Shown: positions 54,451-64,000 of the stretch, in pieces
How positions within the stretch are numbered: position 1 is the stretch's first letter
Layout of the letters: each line of letters opens with the position of its first letter
From: Hirundichthys speculiger
Taxonomy: Eukaryota > Chordata > Actinopteri > Beloniformes > Exocoetidae
NCBI GenBank assembly: GCA_018398805.1
Contig: JAGFBZ010000817.1
Coordinates: 1,320,001-1,384,000 of the forward strand
Length of the DNA stretch: 64,000 bases
Direction: 5' to 3'
Notes under the pieces: model-generated
Databases searched by the model: none
The model's input: only the letters and a program-made list of their open reading frames with translations
Told to the model about the DNA's origin: nothing
Position numbers and translations under genes: made by a program

Positions 54451-57400
54451 TTTTTTCAAAACACACACACATACACACAGCACTGCATATTTGAGAGACA
54501 TCACAACTGAATTCGAAATTGAAATATATTTTGGGATCCCGTTCAAAATGTGATACTTGGATTTAAGCGACTCAGTGCCATGGTATTACTATTCTGAAAG
54601 CAGTTTTTTCTGGCTTTTTAGTCCCTGATAAGTTTGATATCTGGATAACACAGATCATCTATTTATTAATTTGACCAATTATTGTAGTTCTGTTGATAGC
54701 AGATTGAGTATGTACTCCATATCTAAATCAATCGTACAGCTGTTTAAAATGTACAACAGGAATAAACTTTGGCTCAAGTAAAACCTGTTCATTGGTGCCA
54801 AACTTATTTCTGTACATTACATTTGCGCCGATATAAAATATTGATTCGCATCACAAAACTATTTCACAAAATTCATTAGGATCAGTATTAGCCAGCATCA
54901 CTGGCACACAAATCAGCATGCTGCTGCGATTTTACTGAGCTGTTGCCTTAATAGAAGATGCTGCGGCCGGAGTGTACATCCTGTGTATAACTTTAACACA
55001 CTTGGGCACATCGTCTCAAAGAACAGCTACACTGACTATTATCATTTTGTATTTTAGTTTTATATGCTGATGGGTGTTCACACATTCACTAACACTAAGA
55101 GGATTATTCACAGATTTGACTTTTACAGCCCTGTAGAAAGACATCTTATTTGGATTTTACTTCAATCTCAATGGAGCTCAAGTTGTCTGCACCAGCAAGT
55201 AAAACTACACCCACATCACACTCATTCTTTCTTCTAGTATTAAAAGCAGACATTCAAAAGATATTAAATGCTTAAAGAGCTGAAGGGCAATCTAAACGCA
55301 TGAACTAGAGTAGGCATATGATTCAAATCAAGGCTAAGAGAACATCTAGCGTAATCATCCAAATAAATCTCTTGTTGGCAAATAGAAACACGAAGAGCTT
55401 TTACCTCCGTCTCTGTGACATATTGAATAAATCCTGCAACAGAGGAGTGGAGGAAAACAGGGTTTTTAATTGGAAAAAAAAGCAGAGGTCTGCTAGACAG
55501 GAGGCTGGAGGGCAGATGCAGCATTACATAAATAGTTCTGCAGCACCTCAAAATTCATCATCAAACCAGACATTCATCTCATCAGATTTATATTTAGAAA
55601 GGAATTACATCACGCTGGTAAAGCAGGTCAATACTCCAAAAGTACACACACACACACACACACACACAACTGTTTATGTAAGTAACAGCGAAACAGTCAA
55701 CACTTAGAATAACAAAGAACATCCTAGCAAACAAACAAAAAAAAAAAAAAACATGAGGCAAACCAATTTGATCTGTTAAAAGCTCTCCCAGCAGTCGCTC
55801 TGGAATTCCTTGTGTTTCTACAATCACACTGAGCTTCAACAAACACAGCCATCCAAACATGTTTATGAAAGATGGCACCTTTCAAACAAAAGTCATAAAA
55901 GTGATGGAGCTGCACACATACCAAGAACAAATGTTGCGGGCCCCGCAGCTGTTTGACAGCCTGAAATGAAGATGCTCAGAGACAACACAGCTCAGTTGGT
56001 CACACAGAGCACATGGGGGTCAGTGCTGTGGGTGTCCTTGAGCTAACTGGGAGAAAAAATAGAATTGATTTGACATTTACATCAGACAGCCGATAGGACA
56101 GAGATATAATCTTTCCATAGTTCGGGGGTGATTTTTGTCTTTTCCAAGTCCTCACTTGGGGTGACAAAGCTGTCGACGTGCACATTTATGCAGAACTCAC
56201 ACGTGCACTCAAAAACCATCAAAAATAACCAAGTTCAATCAGAAATATTCTGTCAAGAAAAGATGAAGTACAAAGCATCTATTTACATGTATTTTTTTGT
56301 TGTCCATTTTGTCCAAAACAGGACATATAAAAGCACTTTTTGGTGTCTTTATTTCAATATTAATCATTTGAAATAGAGTTTGGTGATAAATAGACTTTAG
56401 AAATTAATCAACTTTAACCTGCTTTTTTATGGTATAGCTCGCCACCGCGTCCATCAGCTTTCACAGTTCTGTGACATCATCCTAGAGTTCTCTTCAGATG
56501 CTGACAAATCCACAGCACGGCAGGCTTTGGTCAAAATACCACAGAGAATACAATGCAACACCTTCACGTTCACAGCAGCTCCCTGTTCATAGCAATTCAT
56601 TTTTCATTGTACCTCTAATGTACCTGGAAATCACTTTTTTTTCATTTAATCACTATTCTGATCTCTGTATATACTCTTAAGGACTTAAATGCTGGTATGA
56701 ATTAATTGCTCTGTGTAAATAAAATTGCCTTTTAGACCAGTGAAAGTGAAGTTGTGTCTCCTGTGTGTGTAATCTAGAAATGTGGGTATTTCTCATTCAT
56801 AAGTATATACACTATAATATGTTCTAGTGAGGCAGTCAATCAGCAGTTAAACAAGGCACTGACCACGACAGAGAGTGCAAAGTGGGTTTAATCTTCATGT
56901 TGTATACAAGGTGAAGAGGTCAGTACCAACATCACAGAATGCAGGATGATTCAGAATGACCAATAGTCAGTAGGAAACAGCCGTCTTTAAACATCACATG
57001 AGAACATCAGGACCTTGGATAAGTTCTCTAGATGGCTACGTATCAAAACTTACCAGACTTGGTGGAGCTAGAACGATAACACGAAACTTTTTTAATATTA
57101 CAGTCCCCACTTTTTGTTTTTGCACCCCATTTTTCTTTGCATATAAGAAAAGCTTATCTAGATCACATCAGTAGAGCACACGGTCCCACCCAAAGGGGGC
57201 CCAGCCCACAACTGCGAGCTAAACAGGGAATAATGGAGCGCAGTCTACTAAATGTGACCCCTCTTAACAGCCAAACTCCCATCACCACTATGTGTACGGC
57301 TTTGCAGCTCAGATTGGAATCAGTTGATTGATTGGTTAAAATGAATAAAGTGATTAAATTTGGAGTTTGAATTTTATATTTTAGTGTAATTTAGTCAGAT

Positions 57401-57480
57401 TCTGAAAATAAAGGGAAATGGCAAAAGACCCCTTAGAGGCTGACTACTCTAGACTAGGCCAAAACCTAGTGGGAAAAAAG
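54451..57480. other. long spacer, nothing recognised
   Basis: Simple repeats are (CA)n at 55644-55669 and A-rich tracts near 55738-55752. The segment 56820-57340 has a composition different from its surroundings and may be retroelement-derived, but no LTR ends could be placed. Confidence 0.4.
55644..55669. repeat. (CA)n microsatellite
   Basis: About 13 CA units. Confidence 0.95.
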
Positions 57481-57825
57481 GCCACAAGACTATCTAAAGC
57501 AAAGAACATTCAATCCTCAGAAGCACACGCAGGTGCACCACCCCAGTTGATGTTGGGGAAGGGATCAGATCTCTGATCATGCAAGAAAGATGTCGTCATT
57601 GCTTTTAGCATCATGTGGCGGAAACATGGAATCACACATAAATATAAAAGAAGAAACAAAATTCTAAGAGAATAAACCTTGACTGGAGTAAATACCCTCA
57701 AAACACAACATGATCGCAGCAGGCCTCACCTACAACAGACAGACCCCCCCCTCCCTGCACCCAGCGAGGAGCTGGTTTAAACCCAAGCGTGTTCAGGCCC
57801 AAGATGCGCAGGACCTGAACTCCAA

Positions 57826-58134
57826 TTGAGAACGTCCGAAATACTCCCAATTAACATTGTCGATAATTCACATATTAACATGATGGCAGGATACTGGATC
57901 ATAAACACCCACACATGGGAGAAGCATAGCCAAATAGCATGTCTCCCACTAGGCCCGAGGTTAAGACTGATAAACGAGTTTATCACGGACGACACCGCAA
58001 ACGGTGTCCCTATGGTTTTCATAAGGAACCCTAAACCGCTATGCCTAAAGAGCACACGACCAACAGAAACAAACAGGCCTCACAAGACATATTACAGTGT
58101 GTCTTGCAGTGCATGCAGCCCTGGACCATGGTAG
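57826..58134 (+). pseudogene. retroelement-like open frame, family unknown
   Basis: A 102-codon plus-strand frame has codon use unlike the host-like spacer: ATA for Ile, AGG/AGA for Arg, ACA for Thr, and A-rich, C-ended codons, as in many retroviral or LTR-element genes. The product has tryptophan- and asparagine-containing segments (NMMAGYWIINTHTW, then LINEFITDD, then VFIRNPKPL) and ends without a clear domain. The ~340 bp upstream are also A/C-rich. I cannot place it in gag, pol or env, and no LTR pair is visible. It could be a decayed endogenous retroelement piece or an unrelated frame. Confidence 0.3.
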
Positions 58135-59686
58135 ACTGACACGTAGCCACTGCAGGGCTGATGTTTTAATGAGTTGATTCAACTCCACAATGAAATGAGG
58201 ATATCCTTTAACAGGTCTGCAGACATTTTGCCAGCAATCCTCCTCACTCACACCTCAGAGCAGAGCTGAGGGGAAACTCTGACTGTGATTTTCTGGTGTT
58301 CACACATTTACTGCAGAACCAGCTCACAGGTACATCAGCAAGAGAGACACCTACCACAACAGCAGAAATCTGAAGATTCATAGCTAATAAACACTCTCAC
58401 ACACAGCCTAGCGTTTGCTTCGTTTCTCGCTGCATTCAGAGCCTGGATGCAATTTTGTCAGACTATTGCATTAAACAATGGCATGAAGCATTAAATTCTC
58501 CCAATTTCTTTGAGGAATAAATTAATTTATTCAGTTCTTAAAACTGGCCCTGAGTAGTGACATCTTATAGACAGCACATTATTAGCAGCAACTCACCAAC
58601 AGCTTCAGCTATGCGTCATGATTGTTCACCAGACGTTTCTTCTGTGAACCTTTTCCTCCATTATGATTTGAGAATCATCAGTCAGATGCTGTAAGAACAA
58701 GCTGAAAAGGTCTTTTCATGCAACGGCCAAGGCAGTTTACAAGCATGCCTATAACTTTTTCTTTCCACCGATCAAACTCTGATGACTGTAACAAATGCTA
58801 CACTATCACTTGACCCAAGGCTAATTTAACTGATTCTAATGCATTTTAATAACATTTCAAAAGGACAGATTATATTATGTTCACCCGTGGGCTCATTCTC
58901 CTGAATTCTGCATGGAGCCAACTGGATACTCAACATTCTGCTACAATAAATGACGTTCCAGGATAACCGTGGCCAGTGTCCTGTCCTTGGGCTTTCACCC
59001 TGTTGTGCATATTATGCAACTGGGATGATGACATTGAACTTTGTTAGATACAACTGTGATGCTGAGCATGACAATGAAAGAGAGCTTTGTTGTGGCTTTC
59101 AAGGAGGATGATGCAGAATATCAGGTAGAGTCTGGATACCTTCAGAGGACAGAAACCTTTAAATCATGTAATTTCAACATGAGAATTTATCATTTATCTT
59201 AATTGATGGGCATTTGTATCTTTGCTTTGTATCTAAGCTTTGGAAAGAGATTCTTAAATGTCAACAATTTTGCCGCCTGGGATCATTAAACCCCATCCAT
59301 CCATCCATTCATCCGGGTTGATTCAATCAACCTGATATGCTGACAGACACCCACACAGTGATCTGAGCTATTAGAGTGTACCAATGGTGTCATGAAGGCG
59401 AGGTGGTTATTTTTGGATGCAAGTGGCAGTACCTTGCTCTATTAACCCAAGAAACTGTGCAAACTAATATTGGCTTTCTGTGTCCTGCACCACATGGTTG
59501 AGGCCTTCCAAGGCCAGAGGTCACTGATGCACCTGAGCACCCACCTCAAGAACCAGTTCATAAGGCCCCAAATGAAGCTACTTGGACACAAAAGCAACTT
59601 ATTGAATGATTCTAGGGTAAGAGGTTGATTCAACAAGCACAGGTAGGCTATTTAAACACCCAAAGTCATTTGTAAAAACATGTTTG

Positions 59687-59722
<36 letters not shown>

Positions 59723-60664
59723 AAATTTGTCAGTAAATTGTTTCCTTGTCTGCAGGTTCTTTTATTGGAGCTACTAAAAAAGTACAGAATTTGTACTCCA
59801 ACAAACTTTCGATTAAGGAAAGTAATGTGCTACACAAGTCCAAACCATAATTCCTTAAAAATGTGCATTAAAACCAATACTTCCCTGACTCCTACAAAGG
59901 ACAGCGATATAACACAGAATATAACAACAGTCAGGCATGTCCACAGACAGATCCCAGGTGATGCTCAAGCACCTGCCTCTCTGCCCTCTCACTTCACATG
60001 TGCTCTTTCTGGAAAAGATCTTTAATTTTAGGCTTTTAAAAAGAAGCAACAACAAACAAGCTTTTAATTTAATTTGAATGAAAAATTCCTTATAACTGTA
60101 CTTGAGTTCTAGTTTTGCGACATCACATAAATCCCCACCCCTCTCTTACTGATGTGCGTGTCAGCCATCTCCCTCTGCATAGTTCATGAGACAAAGGCAA
60201 CACTGCACCACAAGTCAGCCGTCCGACATGAAATAGCAACAACCAAGAGTGTACGAGAATGAAGGACAGCACAAACAAGAGGATAAGAGGAAACAGGAGA
60301 GAGCAGCACTGTTCAACTCTGTCTGCCTCCACTTCGATGATAACCGTTTACCTTTAAACACCATGGCAGTATCGAAACTGTCCTGCTTTGTGTGAAAATG
60401 ATATCTTATAATGCTTACATGTCCAGCAGCATAAACAAGAAACTGGTAAAGCAGGACAGACTACAGGGAGTACAAGATGGGCTCTAAAGATGGGAAGGAA
60501 GTTTGTTCAGTAGAAGAGTCACAGATCTTTTCAGAAAATCTTAAATTTAGTGTGATTATCTTAGACCTAGAGCATTCTAGAGAACTAACATCAGATTTTA
60601 AAACATTCAAAGTATTAATGTAGTACAGTAGCTACAAATCTTAAAAGTTTAACATAAGTTGAAT
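58135..60664. other. spacer with poly-A tract
   Basis: A 30-base A run lies at 59691-59720, possibly a retroposon tail. The unique-looking 300 bp before it (59350-59660) may then be a 5'-truncated insertion, but its family is not recognised. No exon is supported. Confidence 0.4.
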
Positions 60665-62760
60665 TGTTAAATTCAATTTTTGCAGTAGTTGTCATGATTT
60701 AAGTCTCTTCAAAGATTCATTATAGATGGTTATTGCTGTGGGCAGGAGGGATCTCCTGTAGCGTCTGTGTTGCAGCAGATCTGAAGAAGTCTCTGACTGA
60801 AGACACTGTTGTTGAATCACTGTGTTGTGTAGAGGATGTTCAGAGTTGTCTATGCTGTTCTTCATTTTATGAAGTATCCTCCTTTGGACCATCAGATCCA
60901 GAAGCTCCAGAACAGAGCCAGCCTTCTTTATCGGTTTGTTTAGTTTCTTTAAGTCACTGGCTCTGATGCTGCTCCTCCAATAGATGACTGTAGATAGGAT
61001 TGAACTCTCCACAAAAGACTGATAGAAGATATGTGACATCCTTCTGCAAACACTGAAGCACCTAAGCGTCCTTAAAAAGTAAAGTCTGCTCTGTCCCTTC
61101 TTATAAACAGCATCAGCATTGCAATTCCAGTCCAGTCTGTTGTCCAGGTGAACACTAAGGTATTTATACTCCTCCATCACCTCCACTCTTCTCCCATGAT
61201 GGAAATGATGTTTGACTTGTTCCTGGTCCTCCTAAAATCCACAATCATCTCCTTTGTTTTGTTCACATTTAAGATGAGATGATTGTTCCCAGACCATACC
61301 ACAAAGCACTCAACCAGTTGTCTGTACCCAGTGTCTTGTCCATCACTGATAAACCACACAACTGCAGATGACAGGACCCTGACTGGTACTGGAAGTCTGA
61401 GGTGTCCAGAGTGAAGAGGAATGGTGAGAGTGCTGTGTCCTGTGGTGCTCCTGTGCTCCTATCAGACATCCATTCAGTCTCACAAACTGTGGTCCGTTAG
61501 TCAGTGATCCAGGTGACTGTGTAGTAAAGCAGGCTGGATGGTGTTAAATGCACTGGAGACATTTAAGAAAATGATCCTCACAGTGCTGCCTGCTTTGTCC
61601 AGATGACTATGCGCTCGTTGAAGCAGGTGTATGATGGCGTCTTCAACTCCAACCCCACAACGATGAGAAAACTGCAGTCAATCCTGGAAGGTGCTTATTC
61701 ACTAATTCAGGTGGAGCAATAAAAGTCTCTCCAGGACTTTCATGATGTGGGATGTTAGAGTAACAGGTCTATAGTCATTGGGAGGAAATGGATGAGATCT
61801 TTTTGGTACTGAAACAAGGCATGTTGTCTTCCAAAGCACTGGAACCTTCTCCTGTCCCAGGCTGAGATTGAAGAGTTACTGTAGAATCCCACAAAGCTGC
61901 TACGCACAGGCTTTCATGACTCTGGGGCTGACACCATCTGGACCAGCAGGCTTATTTCAGTTCACTCTCTCCAGCTGCCTCTTCACCTGACTGCTAGAGA
62001 CAGACAGGAAGGAGGTGGAGGGAGCCCCAGCATCTCCTAATGTGATTAGAGAGAATGATGGAGCAGCAGCAAGATCAATGACTGAGGTCTAAGATGAGAC
62101 AACTGCGATGTGACAGGGAAGCTGTGGGTCAAAGGGCCCATAAAACATCTTTAGAGGTGGAGAGACGTGGCTGAAATCACCAGTAATGGCCAGGAACGAG
62201 TTGGGTTGTTGCATCTGTAGCTTAGCAACAGCACAGCTGATGACGTTACCTGCAGGGTTGGCTTCAGCTCATGGTGGGATGTAAACTGTCGCTACAAAAA
62301 CACTGGTGAACTATCTCAGTAATTAATAAGGAGAGAAACTCACAGTTAACAGTTCAACAGAGCAGAAACGTTCTTTCACTTTAGCATGTCCCAGATTACA
62401 CCATCTGTTGTTGATAAGCCCTGCAATTCCACCACCCTTGATTTTTCCTCTCCTCTTCATATCTCTGTAGGCCTGTATTCTCTGAAATCCAGGGAGAGAC
62501 ACGCTCGAGTTGGAAATAAGCTCTCTGCAGCCACATCACAGTAAAATACATTAAACTACATTGCCCAAATTCCAAATCTGACCCTGTCAGCACTTCAAGC
62601 TCATGCACCTTATTAGAAAGAGAACTCACATTCCCTGTTATTATAGAGGGAAGCACTGGTTCAAACTTTGTCTTCACTCTCTCCCCTTTGTTACTGATCT
62701 GCATCCACAGCACCTCCTCTTTAACTCACCAGAGATTTACGGTTTCAGTCTGAGTATAAC
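60665..62760 (-). mobile_element. non-LTR retrotransposon (jockey/L2/Rex1-like LINE), inactivated
   Basis: On the minus strand the order is that of a LINE ORF2. First comes an endonuclease start with SIITGNVSSLSNK and LEVLTGSD (62713-62396), then a degraded middle. The reverse transcriptase palm follows with STGAPQDTALSPFLF (61469-61269), then NHLILNVNKTKEMIVDFRR (61359-61177), then the thumb/C-terminal part (61186-60692) with EYKYLSVHLDNRLDW and QSRLYFLRTLRCF. The total of ~2.1 kb is shorter than a full ORF2, so internal deletions exist as well as many stops. The acidic (F/Y)xDD catalytic box expected between the STGAPQ segment and ISDGQDTG is missing. The short 3' end points to low coordinates. 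The clade is inferred from motif style. Confidence 0.85.
60692..61186 (-). pseudogene. LINE reverse-transcriptase C-terminal segment, open 164 codons
   Basis: This is the longest intact piece of the LINE. It carries the EYKYLSVHLDNRLDW motif that follows the palm, and GQSRLYFLRTLR. A helical segment IRASDLKKLNKPIKKAGS and the terminal RYRRSLLPTAITIYNESL come next. These are standard for this class of fish elements. The frame lacks the catalytic aspartates and start context, so it is a remnant. Confidence 0.85.
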
Positions 62761-63299
62761 TCAGTTTCTTAGTTAGATCAACTGCTCCCACTTGTAAACA
62801 AATCTCTCGTTGTTGTGGTTACTCATCATAACAGGTGGTAAAAAATTTTAAAAAAGTAACCAAGTAAATAAAATTTAATTAAACAAGTAGTAATATTGAT
62901 TTATGACATTGTTTTGTTATATAGCTATAATGTATTGCATACTGTCCACTTGCTTTCCTGGACTTGAGCATAAATGTCTGTGGATGGCCTTGACTATTGT
63001 ACAAGCTTACCTTAGGACTCCTATAGGAGGCACGTCGTTGTCTCCTCTATCATGTATTCTGATTGACTTTTTCTCTGATCATAGAGATAATGCAGTGGTC
63101 TGCAGCAGAGAGTTTTGTGATGTAGAGACATTTTTTTTTTATGTCAAACCATTTTCACTTAACCTCTTAGATGCTTTGTTGGACAAAGACACATCATTAA
63201 CTGTCTGCATTAGTCAAGTCTTTCCAGGCCTGTGCCTTGCTGGTCCCAGTTGCACCAGTAGCCTACTAACAGAGCAAAACATTTACACATTTACACCCC
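62761..63299. other. spacer, nothing firmly recognised
   Basis: A 142-codon plus-strand frame (62903-63331) shows no motif and crosses a T run at 63131-63140. The interval may contain the left part of the MITE-like repeat that follows. Confidence 0.35.
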
Positions 63300-63515
63300 C
63301 TGATCCCTGGGTGATGGTCTATGCTAATTAATGAGCTGGGGGAGCACGCCCAATCTGCAATCAGCATTCATAAATGGAAACATTTTCTTATGAACAAATC
63401 TGACTTTGACACAGCATTTGTGAATCCAGAGAAGGTTTTAGTAAGGATGTAATTTATGTGCAAATCCACTTACAGATTTATAAAGATTTCATGAATGAAG
63501 CCTGCGAGTTACACC
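63300..63515. mobile_element. MITE-like repeat, second member of the 39.9-kb family
   Basis: TGATCCCTGGGTGATG, GCTAATTAATGAGC, CATTCATAAATGG, AATTTATGTGCAAATCCACT and AGATTTCATGAATGAAGCC follow the same order and orientation as at 39930-40175. The two copies differ by substitutions and by ~50 bp in spacing. Terminal boundaries are approximate. Confidence 0.55.
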
Positions 63516-64000
63516 TCAAGTGAGCGTACATGTGTCTGGTTCCTCTTTCATTTCTCTTATCTGCTTTGTGTTCTATAACTATTCTTGGAAATTATTTTTC
63601 TATATTTACCATCTTTGCATCTACACTTATCAAACTCATCCCCAATCTTCTATATAACTTATGTTTTAACACACCTGAGTTAACTATGGCTGTTCATCAC
63701 ATTATTCTTCTTTTTTTAGTACCAATCACTCACATGAGATGATTAAAAACCCAGAGGGAACAGTGTGCTGCTGTCACTCCACCATCACTAACCTGAATCT
63801 GTCTTGCTAGCTTTTGCTTTCCAGTACTTCTTGTCATTTACAGTATTTGAGTTTAAGGGAGCATCCTGGATCTGATGGCCAACTGTTTCTGATTTTCCTT
63901 CTCATTTGTTTTTGCCAAAGCCCCCATCCATCTCTGTAGGTATTCCAATAAGGAACCGTCTGCTCTAATCAGTTAAAGATACAGACCAAGTCTATTTTTA
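63516..64000. other. terminal spacer, nothing recognised
   Basis: T-rich sequence with a short open frame (63530-63742) composed mostly of hydrophobic residues from AT-rich DNA. No support for a gene. Confidence 0.45.

Noticed and set aside
57777..58055. Minus-strand frame opposite the retroelement-like frame
   Set aside because: Shadow frame. The plus strand has the more coherent codon usage.
62903..63331. 142-codon plus-strand frame
   Set aside because: No recognisable domain. It crosses a T run and enters the MITE-like repeat at 63300.

Overview
This window looks like intergenic or intronic DNA from a teleost fish, probably a percomorph. The reasons are the density and kinds of transposable elements: Tc1/mariner copies with TA target sites, hAT elements with 8-bp duplications, a Harbinger-like element, fish tRNA-type SINEs, LINE 3' tails and a jockey/L2/Rex1-like LINE. 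Long (TA)n and (CA)n tracts and the AT-rich spacer fit the same picture. No rRNA or tRNA gene, operon, phage or CRISPR array is visible, and no complete host gene is present. No database search was possible. Family names rest on recognised motifs and remembered consensus features.

Layout. 0-9.4 kb: a minus-strand Tc1 transposase remnant, a hAT end, a TA-flanked MITE, the first copy of a ~235-bp repeat, a hAT MITE (4.8-5.2 kb), a nearly full-length but dead Tc1 copy (5.3-6.6 kb), a foldback MITE, a LINE 3' end and an 18-bp minisatellite. 9.4-21.8 kb: mostly quiet sequence with a hAT-like element, an inverted-repeat element around a (TA)n tract, a SINE, LINE tails and several stretches that read like conserved non-coding DNA. 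21.9-30 kb: the best candidate coding exon (minus strand), the second copy of the 235-bp repeat, Tc1 fragments, a nested LINE tail, a tRNA-type SINE and a second candidate exon whose splice phase fits the first. 31.7-32.6 kb: an LTR-retrotransposon 3' end with a 426-bp LTR. 36.8-38.1 kb: a candidate terminal exon and a Harbinger-like element carrying a Myb/SANT fragment. 39.9-43.5 kb: a MITE family member, a SINE, two hAT elements with target duplications and two perfect short-loop palindromes. 47-52 kb: three Tc1 fragments around a hAT 5' end that encodes a BED zinc-finger remnant. 52.7-64 kb: a purine-strand tract, a SINE, a retroelement-like open frame, an inactivated LINE on the minus strand and another copy of the 39.9-kb MITE family.

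Function. There is no pathway here. The possible host signal is limited to three minus-strand candidate exons (37.0-36.9, 29.7-29.5 and 22.1-21.9 kb) and several candidate regulatory blocks, which would suit long introns of one or more minus-strand genes. The rest is a layered record of transposon insertion and decay. The most unusual observations are the two perfect hairpins at 42.6 and 43.1 kb, the nearly identical repeats 20 kb apart, the Myb/SANT passenger in a short inverted-repeat element, and five same-strand copies of one Tc1 family broken in different ways.
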